From: Sporopachydermia quercuum
Lineage: Eukaryota > Ascomycota > Sporopachydermiomycetes > Sporopachydermiales > Sporopachydermiaceae
Reading direction: 5' to 3'
Length of the DNA stretch: 64,000 bases
Assembly (NCBI GenBank): GCA_001599295.1
Contig: BCGN01000004.1
Coordinates: 128,138 to 192,137 of the forward strand
Numbering within the stretch: position 1 is the stretch's first letter; each line of letters starts with the position of its first letter. Positions 45,303 through 56,022 of the stretch are shown piece after piece. The notes below the pieces were generated by a model. That model searched no databases and had not been told where the DNA came from. It saw only the letters and a list, made by a program, of their open reading frames with translations. A program made the translations under genes and the position numbers.

Positions 45303-46088
45303 TTAGTTGCTACCAAGATAAAAATCCTTTTGAGTGGTCATCCAAACCAAAGTTGTAGCTGTATTTGTTAGCAATCAATATGATTAATACGATTGATAAC
45401 ACTTCGCAATTAAAATATACAGGAACTATCAAATACTTACAAGCTGTCAATAATGGTCCAAGCAATCCCTTGCCAAACTTCGCAGTACCGAAAATTAACC
45501 ACTCCGAAACGAAATGAAGTCCTGCAATGATAAATGATGACATGGTAATTTGATACACACTAGAAATGTATTTTTAGTTAGTAAATATGCCGATTGTTTA
45601 TTACCGTTCGCAGGATTTTGTTTTCTATCAATTTGTAGATGTACTATTACATCTCATATTCCCTCTACTTACACGGGATCATTCAAGTAGTATGCACCGT
45701 AGAATCTAATCACAGCAGCAAAGATTGTCCAAGTGCCAAAGGTTCTAGCAGATAATTCAGTCACTGGTTTTATTAGTTATCGCAGTAGTAGCTTATTGTA
45801 CCATGTTTGGCTATAAAATAATAAAGGCATACCTTGTTCAGGCTTTCCCTCGTACACTCTTCTGGTGAGTTTCAAACCTGATACATATGTTTGGGCTGAA
45901 TTGAATATCGAAACAGCTGAGACCTAGTAACAAGCGAGCGTTAGAATTTGGACAGCGAGGAAAAAATATAATACGAATTCGCAACTTTTACCGTAGATGA
46001 ACGTTGAAATTCATACAAATAACAGCCATTTTGGCAATAAACCAGGAATAGTAGGTAGAGCAGAGATGATAGTATCGATAAACGACAT
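45303..46088 (-). CDS. ERG28: Ergosterol biosynthesis scaffold protein Erg28
   Basis: A five-exon gene on the minus strand: 46088-46017, 45923-45833, 45763-45673, 45559-45441 and 45358-45303, giving 142 residues (yeast Erg28 has 148). Donors are GTATGA, GTATGC, GTAAGT and GTAAGT; 3' ends carry TTCTAAC, ATAACTAAT, TTTACTAAC and TTGCTAAC followed by AG. The joined protein reads PGLLPKWLLF, VSAVSIFNSAQTYVSGLKLTRR, LSARTFGTWTIFAAVIRFYGAYYL, HFVSEWLIFGTAKFGKGLLGPL and TTLVWMTTQKDFYLG, matching yeast Erg28 block by block. The protein is an ER membrane tether that holds the C-4 demethylation enzymes (Erg25, Erg26, Erg27) together. All exon phases agree. Confidence 0.93.
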
Positions 46089-47569
46089 GGTGAAGGCAAG
46101 GAGTACTAGGAGGAAGTGATTGGAAGCTATTGAGATACTGAGAGATAGAATAAGTTTCCTAAATAAGATCTCGCTTTTTAAGGAATCTAACGGATTTTTA
46201 TACGATTCCTTTGATTAAGCTGACAATCACAAGATAATTGTATGGTAAAGTGTTTGTTTCCTTGCTGGAAAGGTGAAAAACAGACATTTCGAATGTGGTG
46301 ATTTTATACATGTGAAGTTATGAGAGTTTGCATAAGTCTGCAGGGATGGCATATGAATGCATGTGAAATTAGGGTTTAGAAACTAATAATCGTTGATTGG
46401 GCTGGGAATAGGTAAGAATCATGTACAACAAAGTATTTTAATAAAAAGTAGTTAGAAATACTTCCTGTTTACTCTGAGTGATATTATAGGATGTCACGGC
46501 AACAAAACAAGAGAAATAAAATTTGTAGGCATATTTTAACCTTTAAAAGGGCATTGGGTTAGTTAGTAAATTAGGTTATACAATCTAATTTAAGTTCAGC
46601 TCTTCTTAATTTTCTTCCTTTAGCTCCATTCATGATTTCTCATCATGAGCAATAACTTCGTCAACTGTATAAACTATTATAACAAACTGGCTTTAAAAAA
46701 ATTACTTCAGCCTGATTGTTATGCCTTCTAGTCCACTTCCGTTCTTCCTCTGGTTGTCTTCTCTCCATGTCAGACCGTTCCACATCCCCTTTTGGCAAAA
46801 CACTTACAAATCTTAACTACCTTCTATGCAGGTACCAAAACTTCAATGATTATCTTTTCCAGACTTAGATTCATTGTTGCACAAACTCAATCAATCCCAA
46901 CTTCCTTCCTTTGTGCGTTTTTCCTTTTTGTTCCCTTTTCTTCTCCTTTAAACGCTTTTCTTCCTTTATAAACCTCATTTACCTATTAATTTGACAACTT
47001 CCTTGCTTTTACATTTCTTTTAACTAAGAACGAATCAGTTGTTTACTTCCGTATCAAAGTGATTATATCCGTGTGAAGGAGCACCAGGGAAAACAAGGGT
47101 GTTGGATTTGATAGTTTATTCAGATGAATAGGAGTGCTGTAAGAATACCATGTACTATGCTCTACACTTTTTATTCTTTCATTTTGCTTATCCTTTTATA
47201 CCGGTTGTATCATAGGATATAGATGGTAGATTTAATGATCAGGAGATTCTGCTATCAGGTGTATTCGAGCCAACGAGAGGCATGATTATCTACTTAGCTG
47301 CACAATCTATACTTCCTGACCGCCAAGCATGAATCCTGTCAGGAATGCTGTACAGATTCCATGATAGAATATCAATTTCGAGGGAAAGCTCGTTAACAGC
47401 TTCTATTAAGACACTGCAGCTATTAAGTATAATATTACTACTATCGTGACCACTATTGATACTAATATTACTATAGATTCGATTCATTCACAATATAACA
47501 ATAGCAGAACATAGCTGCAACAATTTCTACAACTATATTACTATCAGTACTATCACTATACTATGAACA
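46089..47569. other. Intergenic region, divergent promoters
   Basis: About 1.5 kb. A C/T-rich segment spans 46700-47000. No supported gene. Confidence 0.5.
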
Positions 47570-50176
47570 ATGGTTTATAAACATCAAAAGGAAGATAAAA
47601 TGCTTTTCAAAACAGCAAGTGCCAATAGAAGAATCAACTTCGAAAGTGCCATCAACAGCAAAGGCATTAATATCAATAGCAGTAATAAAAATAATAATAA
47701 TAACACCATCATTAGCGCAAATCAGAACAATCTCAGCTACCAGCTCAGCCTAGCTAATCCTGTTGCTGATTTTCTGTATACTGCAACTGCTTCCCCTGAC
47801 ATTACCACTATCACTCCTTCAGACTCAGCAGCTAAACCATCAAACATAGCAAGAAATAGTAAAGCAAAAGAACGCATTTGTCCAAAACCCGCTATTACTG
47901 TCGCTAGCACTTCAGCTGAAAGCAGTAATTTTAATCCCATTCTGAGTGCTGCTCCTACTATCAACACTTATCCTGCCAACAACTCTTACTCCGTAACACC
48001 TAGTACACCGTCTAATCAATCATCATTACAATCAAGCAATCGACAAGGCAATGAAATCAGTACTGTAAATGAATCTCCATCACTAAGACTTCTCAGAAAA
48101 ATCAAAGAGGAGGATCTGGCGTACAGATCAAAGTATCTACAACACAGTAGTGAACCAAGTCAACTAGAAGGTTCCTCAAAACAGGGAGAGAAGAAACCAG
48201 AGAAGGAATCGCACAAGGAACTAGAAAAAAGACCAAAATCTATTCTGAAAACATCATCGGTCAGCAACTTCACAGTAAACACTAAAAAGGACCTTCTAAC
48301 TGGAAAAGAAAGACAGGATGAGCCAAGTAAACATTTCCAGGGGCAAATGATGAATACGGGCAGCAAGCTGGGTCAGTATAGTGGAACATCAAACAGTAAT
48401 GCAGCTATTCGTAAACATACTTCACCGTTTCGAATACGTGAAAGGTTCTGGAGTTTGTTTGCTGGGAATGCTAGTGGAGCTCCAGCTGAGGAAGATGCTA
48501 CTGGCAGTGTTGGTAGATCCGGTGATAGCAGCACGAACGCTTCTCATAAAGGAAAATATAAGGACAAGAATGGGAATACTGATAGAAATAATGAATGGAA
48601 TAATGAAAGGAATAGTGTTATGATCAGTTCTACTGAAGACTATGATACTGATGCTGAAACATATGCTAACACGCTTGCTAATGCACACACCAGCGATGTA
48701 GGAAGAATGTTTATTAGAAGTGACACTGATACAGATGAAATTGATAAAACTAGAACTGAGAATAGTTTTATTAGCAGTAATAATACTTATGTCTATGTTA
48801 ATGATCCTATCAATAGGAATGGTACTATCAGCAGTACTAATATTAGCGATAATACTAATAGTACCACTGCTAGCAGACACTCTGCCTTGTTATCTAACCA
48901 TCGGACACCAAATCAACATCCTCCTCAGCAAAGCAATTCGTTCCCTACTTCTTCTGATTCTCATTTTCACTCTCACTCATCCTCACATACTAAATTATCT
49001 TTCCTTCAACATAAACTACAAAGCAACAGCAAAGAGTTCAATGAAATAGCAAAAGAGGTCTTGGAAATGTCGTTTGACGATTTATTTCGCAATGGTTCAG
49101 ACAAAGAGCTGTATACGTTTCAATGGAACCATTTGACGAAGAATAGTAAGGACAGTGCTTTGGATCTGATCTATAATGTGTGGATCAGGAATGATGGAAA
49201 TAAACATAAGCATAGGGATATGGATATGGATAGGGATAGGGATAGGGATAGGGATTTTTGTAATAATAATGACAATTATGATGGTAGCAAGGACAGGAAG
49301 CACCAGTGTGGCCTTATTAATAGAAATGGTGTTGCTGGTTTTAGTAATAATAACTGTACCACCATCAGCAGCAACAGTACTGTCAGCAGTAGTTATGGTA
49401 GAGTTACTAGTGGCGAGGGTGGCGATGCGGTTAATACAACAAGTGAATATTCGATTGATTCTAAAGGGAGTTCAGTCGGTTCTGAAAATAGAGCAAATGA
49501 TAGAACAAAAAAACTAAATAGAACATACGACAGAATTATAGCCGATGCTTATTTGGCTGCTGATGCAAACAGTATTAATGTTGTCAGTGAAAAAAGTGCT
49601 AATATCATCAACAATAACATTCACACTATTAGCATTAACAGCAGTAATAGAAACAATAACAACACTTCTTCTATCGGGGCTTCAGACATTCGATCACTTC
49701 ATACTGTCACCGACTCCTCCAATTCTGGTAATTCCACTGCTACAAACCCTATCGCCAGTATTAGCAATACCAGCAACTTATCAAAAGCCATTCCAGAAAC
49801 CAATGGCAATAATAACAGAATTCATCACATTAGCAAAGCTCCTCATAGAAACCAAACACCTATCAACTACAATAGCAGTAGCAATCACAGCAATCTCAAA
49901 CCCTTATACTCCTCTTCCTCTCGGCCTTCTTCATCTTCTTCCTCATCTTCTTCTTCTTCCTCCTCCTACTCGTTTACTGCATTTTCAGCAACAATCAATC
50001 CAAGAGATCGCTACATAATAAAAGAATCGATCGACACTAAAAAGGTAACTCATTTCACCAAACTCCAGGCTGCATGGTTTCTTACAGCTTGTTTTATCAC
50101 AGAAAATGCCATAAGATTGCAATTAGTATTGTCGCTATCACTATGGTTATTATTACTCTTATTTAGATTATTCTGA
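47570..50176 (+). CDS. Large Asn/Ser-rich protein of unknown function
   Basis: An open frame of 868 codons. It is dominated by Asn, Ser and Thr runs, with a short folded-looking segment at about residues 475-545 (KLSFLQHKLQSNSKEFNEIAKEVLEMSFDDLFRN... and ELYTFQWNHLTKNSKDSALDLIYNVW), a charged DMDRDRDRDRDRD stretch (about 551-563) and a serine tract near residue 790. The last 45 codons become hydrophobic after a possible donor (AAG then GTAACT at 50045), so they may be intron read-through, with the true C-terminus in downstream exons at 50838-51046 and 51368-51400. I do not recognise the family. Asn-rich proteins of this kind are often regulators in yeasts, but no DNA-binding domain is visible. 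Confidence 0.6.
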   Translation: MVYKHQKEDKMLFKTASANRRINFESAINSKGININSSNKNNNNNTIISANQNNLSYQLSLANPVADFLYTATASPDITTITPSDSAAKPSNIARNSKAKERICPKPAITVASTSAESSNFNPILSAAPTINTYPANNSYSVTPSTPSNQSSLQSSNRQGNEISTVNESPSLRLLRKIKEEDLAYRSKYLQHSSEPSQLEGSSKQGEKKPEKESHKELEKRPKSILKTSSVSNFTVNTKKDLLTGKERQDEPSKHFQGQMMNTGSKLGQYSGTSNSNAAIRKHTSPFRIRERFWSLFAGNASGAPAEEDATGSVGRSGDSSTNASHKGKYKDKNGNTDRNNEWNNERNSVMISSTEDYDTDAETYANTLANAHTSDVGRMFIRSDTDTDEIDKTRTENSFISSNNTYVYVNDPINRNGTISSTNISDNTNSTTASRHSALLSNHRTPNQHPPQQSNSFPTSSDSHFHSHSSSHTKLSFLQHKLQSNSKEFNEIAKEVLEMSFDDLFRNGSDKELYTFQWNHLTKNSKDSALDLIYNVWIRNDGNKHKHRDMDMDRDRDRDRDFCNNNDNYDGSKDRKHQCGLINRNGVAGFSNNNCTTISSNSTVSSSYGRVTSGEGGDAVNTTSEYSIDSKGSSVGSENRANDRTKKLNRTYDRIIADAYLAADANSINVVSEKSANIINNNIHTISINSSNRNNNNTSSIGASDIRSLHTVTDSSNSGNSTATNPIASISNTSNLSKAIPETNGNNNRIHHISKAPHRNQTPINYNSSSNHSNLKPLYSSSSRPSSSSSSSSSSSSSYSFTAFSATINPRDRYIIKESIDTKKVTHFTKLQAAWFLTACFITENAIRLQLVLSLSLWLLLLLFRLF
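49215..49256 (+). repeat. Hexanucleotide repeat coding Asp/Arg dipeptides
   Basis: Tandem atggat and agggat hexamers code MDMDRDRDRDRD inside the Asn-rich protein. It is in frame and keeps the reading frame when its copy number changes. Confidence 0.85.
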
Positions 50177-50837
50177 GATGTTCATTGCTAACCAATCACA
50201 CATATTTATTCGTGGATCTTTATAGAAGCTACAGAACTATATTCACTTCTTTTCGCCAACCGGCAGAGCAGAAACACACTTGTTGCTGCCATGTGTTACA
50301 CCAGAAACGTATAGACTACCAATAGGAACAAGAGAAGGATACTTGGAGTATTATTATTTGCAGTGCGATAGTAGCATTTCACTATTTTAGTATTCTATGC
50401 TGATATTCAACGATTCTAACCCGAATATAACAGCATCATCAAAGTATTTCCTTTAGGTGGTTGTTTTCTATTCCAAGTGCCTGGAAAATACACTACAGGA
50501 TTTCTCGATTATTTGTTGAGCTTCCCTTTTGAGCATCACTATACTATGGGTAGATATGGTACTGGTATAGATACTTTGGATCATATGATAGATAGGATGA
50601 CAGAGATAATGGATAGAATGTAGATATAATAAGATANAATGACAGAATTTGTTGCCAATGTACAACACGGTCAGTATATGTTGCAATGTATTATAATAGT
50701 ACTGTCACTATCTAAGTACTGTGCCATACTACTCATAATACATCTCATGACTATCACTGCTACCAATCTACCCCATCATATCTTTCAACCCTACCATATC
50801 CAATCAACTACTTCCGTTCTCATACTAACAATACCAG

Positions 50838-51400
50838 AAATCATTGGAGTATCCCATTTGTTTCAGGACAACCCTTCACCATCATCCATTCATTTAATCA
50901 AACTATGGATAGATAAGAGAACATCGGAAGGGTCAATTCCCTGTTTCAATGAGCATTTGGAGAAAGTCCGAACAATATGCGCTGTTTTACATACAATGAC
51001 TACTGATGAATGGTTTCAATCATTCATACAGTCAAGCAAATACTTGGTATGTACAAGATCAGATGAGAGGAAGGGAGAGAACAGAACTAAGCAGTAATTA
51101 TGGTGTTGCTCACCGTTGATACTACCACTGGTACTATAATCATTAATCAGCATTTGTATCTATCACCGTTGCAAAGAATAGTGGTATTTGCAGTATTGAC
51201 ACAGGTATACTAGTGTGATAGCTGTTTTGTCTATAAGGTGTTGTAGCTTCATAGTTGCAATTTCATCATCTGATGCTTGATTCTATTTGGATTCCTTTTA
51301 TTATTGAACTCTTTATTGACCTCCTTATCGATCCTCTATTGATAATTTTATTTACTAACAAACAAAGGATAAAACATATTCACTGATTGACGTGTTTTAA
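50838..51400 (+). CDS. Probable 3' exons of the Asn-rich gene
   Basis: Exon-like segment 50838-51046 is bounded by TACTAAC plus AATACCAG on the left and a GTATGT donor on the right. It codes IIGVSHLFQDNPSPSSIHL, then a more folded stretch (LWIDKRTSEGSIPCFNEHL, VRTICAVLHTMTTDEWFQSF). A second exon, 51368-51400, follows TTTACTAAC plus AAACAAAG and codes DKTYSLIDVF then a stop; phases match. To join to the upstream frame in phase, a 10-nt exon (50434-50443, after TTCTAAC...AACAG, before GTATTT) would be needed. An alternative is a separate small gene starting at ATG 50639, whose frame is open through this exon. Product unknown. Confidence 0.38.
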
Positions 51401-52988
51401 CAACATTAGTGCCAGAAGGATCTCGCGTCAGTCATTTAGTAGTATATTTTTTTAGTATGTATGTATCATTTGATATTGCATTGCGTTTAAGCTGTAATGG
51501 TTATAGAGAATTGGTAGAAACTAACTCAATAATCCAGTCATGCTATAGCATTTGTTGTGCATTGTGAAGTATCTTTGAATAAGAAAAGAATATCAGCAGG
51601 GGAGACTGTATTAGTATGAATGATTTCATGGTGAAGATGAGTTTGAGCTGAGCAAAAATGACATTAATGAAGAGTCAAGAAACACTTCCCGCAACCGAAA
51701 ATATACCATTTAACTACTGATATGTCCTATACTCTGGATGTTGTAACCATTATCCTCACTATGGCATAGATATGCATAATCCATGGGACATACAATAACT
51801 AAGGGAGTATTCAATGCAATGTCATATTAAATGCCAGTTAGCAGGAATATGAGAAACAAACAGATGATTTATTTATATGTCATTCTATGCTATTCTGAAT
51901 CAATCTATGTTAAACTATGTTAATCTTTCATTGAGAATCCTTTCACAGTCAGAGAGGCCAGTGGGTTAATGACCGTCAATGCCATTCACAATCCTAATAA
52001 TCGGAGTACCCTTATACTGAAAAAGACTCAAGAAGTGAATAATACTATAGAATTATACAAAATAGCGATACAATGAACTATCCTGATCCTAGAAACAACT
52101 CTTTCTCACTCTAAGTATTTCTATTTCACCGGTTTCTCCTCCCTTATATTCTATGGCAGTATCATGAATTACAAATCACATGAAACCAGCCAATCTACCA
52201 AGCTAATAGTAATGCCCATGTGTCGGTATTGTCAAATCTACAGAAAAACTTTATCCAAATTTGTTCTTCAACCATCATCAACAGGAAGACAATCAACGAG
52301 AAAACAATCAACTTATCATCATTCAAATCGTAAATGGGCTTATCTTATGCCGTAACATAATAGCAGAGTGAGATGTGATGCTCTACCACTTCACATCTCA
52401 TCTACTACTATATTACGTAATCTACAACTGCTTCATCTCCCGAATTACCCCTATTGTTGGGAGGTTTCCCAACACACTTACTCATTCCGCATTTAGGCAT
52501 TTCCCGTCTCATTCCAACCATCATCAAATCAAACTTAGCTTGTTTCGTTTCCCCCGGCATGCTTCCATATGCTTGCTCCATGTTTGTCCACTGTAGAATT
52601 GTACAAGGTGCCGTAAGATACTCCTGTTGAAATACAGTGAACATTGTGGAGGTCCGGAAGCTCGTTTCAGTAACATAGTGCATACTTCTACTAGTCTGTT
52701 GATGTGACCTGTCCAATTGGCATTCAGTAGCCTGAAATTGATGTGTTGATTGAGACACCTGCACATAATAGTACAACCTATTTACATACAATACAGCTGA
52801 ATACTGAGATTGGTAGACTAATTAGATAGTTAAACTGATAATACCATAGTCAGTTGATCACCGAAATTCACTCAATTGCCTATATTTAGGACTCTGCTGG
52901 AAACAAAGCGCACAGTAGGAAGACTCCCGTTATAGAACTGAGCATGCACCTTTATAGTAGTCGATCACTTCTCCGCTAGTCATTCACA
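51401..52988. other. Intergenic region upstream of the DHODH gene
   Basis: About 1.6 kb. It holds one questionable ORF on the minus strand (52408-52791). Otherwise nothing is supported. Confidence 0.45.
52408..52791 (-). CDS. Unrecognised 127-codon ORF
   Basis: This ORF has a coding-like C-terminal half (WTNMEQAYGSMPGETKQAK, MMVGMRREMPKCGMSKCVGK) but no family I recognise. A GTAAGT inside it (after GGAATGA) could be a donor, in which case the end shown is read-through. It is divergent from the DHODH gene, and the interval could equally be promoter sequence. Confidence 0.22.
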   Translation of the reverse strand: MYVNRLYYYVQVSQSTHQFQATECQLDRSHQQTSRSMHYVTETSFRTSTMFTVFQQEYLTAPCTILQWTNMEQAYGSMPGETKQAKFDLMMVGMRREMPKCGMSKCVGKPPNNRGNSGDEAVVDYVI

Positions 52989-54392
52989 ATGCTCAGACGT
53001 ACGTCTTTGGTCCCTTTTGGATCTCGTGTTGGAAGCCCATTTTCAATCACCAGAATCCAGCCTTTAACTAGAATAGCATCATCTACCAAACAGATTCATA
53101 CCTCTTCCGCTAGAAAACCAGCTATGAAAACTCAACCTCTCAAATCAAGCTTCTTGCCAACTGCTCTGTTCACATTAGCTACAACCAGTGCCGCAGGTCT
53201 CATTGCCTACTACCTTCTCGATGCTAGATCAGCAGTTCATGAATACCTCATTTGTCCTGTGATCAGACTTCTCACTGATGCAGAAACTGGTCATAGACTA
53301 GGCATAAAACTCCTAGAATACGGGGTCGCTCCTAAGCTTAGAAACGAAGATTTTGACACGTCTTTACAAGTAGACGTCTTTGGTAAAACTCTCAAAGCTC
53401 CCGTGGGCTGTGCTGCAGGTTTAGACAAAGATGGTGAAGCCATTGACGGTCTCTTCAATTGTGGCTTTTCCTATGTGGAAATAGGATCAATTACTCCGGA
53501 ACCTCAACCAGGGAACCCCAAACCTCGGTTCTTCCGGTTGCCTAAAGACGACGCTGTCATCAACCGGTATGGCTTTAATTCCACGGGCCATTTGAACGTA
53601 ATTGCCAGATTGCGGCTCAGATTAGAAGCCTTCATCAGAAAATCTGGTGATCTTCCTACCGAGAACTCTCTATATGATAACAAGCTCTTGGGAATCAACC
53701 TTGGCAAGAATAAAATTGGAGATGAAGTAGAAGATTACGTGAAAGGTGTGAAACGATTAGGCCCTTATGCTGATGTATTGGTGATCAATGTCTCCAGTCC
53801 TAATACCCCAGGCTTGCGTTCACTACAGCATGAAGATAAGCTGACCAATTTATTGTCAACAGTAGTGAAAGAGAGAAATAAATTGAAAGGCAAAATGGTT
53901 CTTGATACTTTGAATAAACAAGGATTTGTTCCTCCAGTGTGTGTGAAGATTGCCCCTGATTTGAGTGAAGCTGAAATCCAGTCCATTGCTAAATCTGTGG
54001 CTGAGTCTCATATCGATGGAGTAATTGTTTCTAATACTACCATTCAAAGACCTGTTGAGAAAATGCGTACTAAGGAAGGGGTTGTGTTTGAAGCTGGTGG
54101 ATTATCGGGAGCTCCTGTCAAAGAATATTCGTTGAAAGCTCTGAAGACGTTGAAGGGGAGCTTGAAAGCCATTGGTGCTGATAAGAACGTGGTTTTGATT
54201 GGTTGTGGTGGAATAAGAAATGGCCGAGATGCAGTGGAGTTTGGTAAAGCAGGAGCATCATTTGTTGAGATTTACACTACGTTTGCATACAAAGGCCCAG
54301 GTTTAGTCTACAAGGTGAACAAGGAGATTGAACAGATTTTGGCTAAGGAGAACAAGAAATGGGAAGATATCATTGGTGAGGATTTTCAGTAA
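52989..54392 (+). CDS. URA9: Mitochondrial dihydroorotate dehydrogenase (class 2)
   Basis: A 467-residue, quinone-linked enzyme for the fourth step of pyrimidine synthesis, located in the inner mitochondrial membrane facing the intermembrane space. A basic presequence ([16 protein letters not shown]) is followed by one membrane helix ([19 protein letters not shown]). Conserved parts include [17 protein letters not shown], then [30 protein letters not shown], the active-site region [13 protein letters not shown] with the catalytic serine of class 2 enzymes (about residue 270), [18 protein letters not shown] and [11 protein letters not shown]. This is the ancestral respiratory form. S. cerevisiae instead uses a cytosolic fumarate-dependent class 1A enzyme, so this yeast's pyrimidine synthesis here is tied to respiration. 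Confidence 0.96.
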   Translation: MLRRTSLVPFGSRVGSPFSITRIQPLTRIASSTKQIHTSSARKPAMKTQPLKSSFLPTALFTLATTSAAGLIAYYLLDARSAVHEYLICPVIRLLTDAETGHRLGIKLLEYGVAPKLRNEDFDTSLQVDVFGKTLKAPVGCAAGLDKDGEAIDGLFNCGFSYVEIGSITPEPQPGNPKPRFFRLPKDDAVINRYGFNSTGHLNVIARLRLRLEAFIRKSGDLPTENSLYDNKLLGINLGKNKIGDEVEDYVKGVKRLGPYADVLVINVSSPNTPGLRSLQHEDKLTNLLSTVVKERNKLKGKMVLDTLNKQGFVPPVCVKIAPDLSEAEIQSIAKSVAESHIDGVIVSNTTIQRPVEKMRTKEGVVFEAGGLSGAPVKEYSLKALKTLKGSLKAIGADKNVVLIGCGGIRNGRDAVEFGKAGASFVEIYTTFAYKGPGLVYKVNKEIEQILAKENKKWEDIIGEDFQ

Positions 54393-55106
54393 ATGCATAG
54401 ATGAGTAACTTTAGAGATTTGGTGTTATGGATATGAGCTGGTTTGTATGTTAACAGCATAATACGAACTATCAGTCAGTTATTGGCATAATAAGATCTGA
54501 TCAGGCATAAATGTCGTAAGATCACAAGTTTTACCATTAGATTAAAGGTCCGATATATCAAATTGTAGAGCTTATTCTGTTCTCTTTTTCTGTTCTCTGG
54601 CAACTTCCATCATTCAATTGAATTAAACAAAGGAAACATTCAAATTAGCATGTTAAGTGCCACAATCATTTTATCCCTGTCTTATATAATGGCAATTATA
54701 TTAGAATATTCGAAATGATTCATTTATATCAATGAAACAACTTTGCTCCTCGTATTGAGGATCAGGAAGCAGTAAATATTAAGTAGTAAGGCTACCAGTA
54801 GTTTGTCAGTCTATTCTGTTGTATTCTAGTATTCCTGCTGTATTCTCTATTTTCTGATATTCAATTAATACATAATATATAATTCATATAGTTTAACATT
54901 ATACGCTGAAGAGAGTCTCTCTTAAATCAAAATTGCTATTTATCTGTAATAAATGCACTATTACACTAATAACTCCCTAACTGTTTCTTTTCCTTCTCCT
55001 GTATCCCAACAATGTTGATAGTCTAGTTTACTTAACAAGACTGGTAAACAGAGATGAGAAGTATTATACTGAACCTTTGATTATTTGAAAGATCTATATT
55101 GAGTAT

Positions 55107-55107
55107 G

Positions 55108-55151
<44 letters not shown>
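55107..55151. repeat. AAT trinucleotide microsatellite
   Basis: An almost perfect ATA/ATT-type run of about 14 units. Confidence 0.95.
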
Positions 55152-55152
<1 letters not shown>

Positions 55153-55202
55153 TAAAATAACTATAACAATATAAGGCAAGGACATGATGATAATAATAAG
55201 TT

Positions 55203-55246
55203 GAGATAAGATAACTAAGACAAGATAACTAAGATAAGATAACTAT
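55203..55246. repeat. Imperfect gataact/aaga tandem repeat
   Basis: About three imperfect copies of a unit resembling agataagataactaag, just right of the trinucleotide run. Confidence 0.6.
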
Positions 55247-56022
55247 TATGATATATTCAGACTCACAAAGAAATTGATTGCTGGATTGAATCACAACAGC
55301 AGAAGATCATTAAAAATCATCAGAGATCATCAATTACAGAAACAACAATAGCAACAGTATTAATAATATTAATAACATTGGCAGTAGAGGATGATGATAG
55401 CAACGGAGCAATAAATATCATTACTGTTATTCTTGCTGTTGTAGAAAGCATCATATTTTTCTACTATTGAGAGAACATCGTTGTTATTATTGTTATTGTT
55501 GTTATTGTTACAACTCCAGCTCCTTGATAGTTATTGATCCATTTCTACTATACCATTTCTACTATATATTATATTTCCAATAAATGTTGTTATACTGCAT
55601 ACCAATTATATCTATTACAATCTTTCTATTCTAATATTTCCATTACAATACTTCTATTATATTCGATCTATTGAAATCAATAGATGTATCTTCAATGCAT
55701 ATAGAATATAGAGTATAGAATATGTCATATAGCAAATAGCATAAATTATCCAATACTAACCGCTTCTGTATAACATTTATCCCTAGAAAACCAACAATAG
55801 GAGGAAAATGTATCCAGCACTGTAAGACAAAAGTGATGTAATCTACTACTAGTCAGTTGAATAAATGTGCTACTATAGATATTATGAATATAATACAGCA
55901 AACAGTAAATAGTATTATAGTATCATAGCATTATAGTCATGGTCTCACGTTATAATACAATAGCCCCATGGTATAGCATCACAGTACCATATCATATCTT
56001 ACCCCATTTACCATCTAAATGA

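Larger units (their letters stand above)
54393..56022. other. Intergenic region between convergent genes
   Basis: About 1.6 kb, very AT-rich with simple-sequence repeats (see separate entries). No supported gene. Confidence 0.6.

Noticed and set aside
49215-49256. Tandem TAGGGA resembling an interstitial telomere repeat
   Set aside because: It is in frame inside a protein gene, coding Asp/Arg dipeptides, and has a TAGGGA unit with ATGGAT variants rather than a telomeric array.
50838-51046. Formin GTPase-binding domain (LWIDKRT-like segment)
   Set aside because: Only a short LWI.LRT-like resemblance; no FH1 or FH2 domain follows before the DHODH gene.
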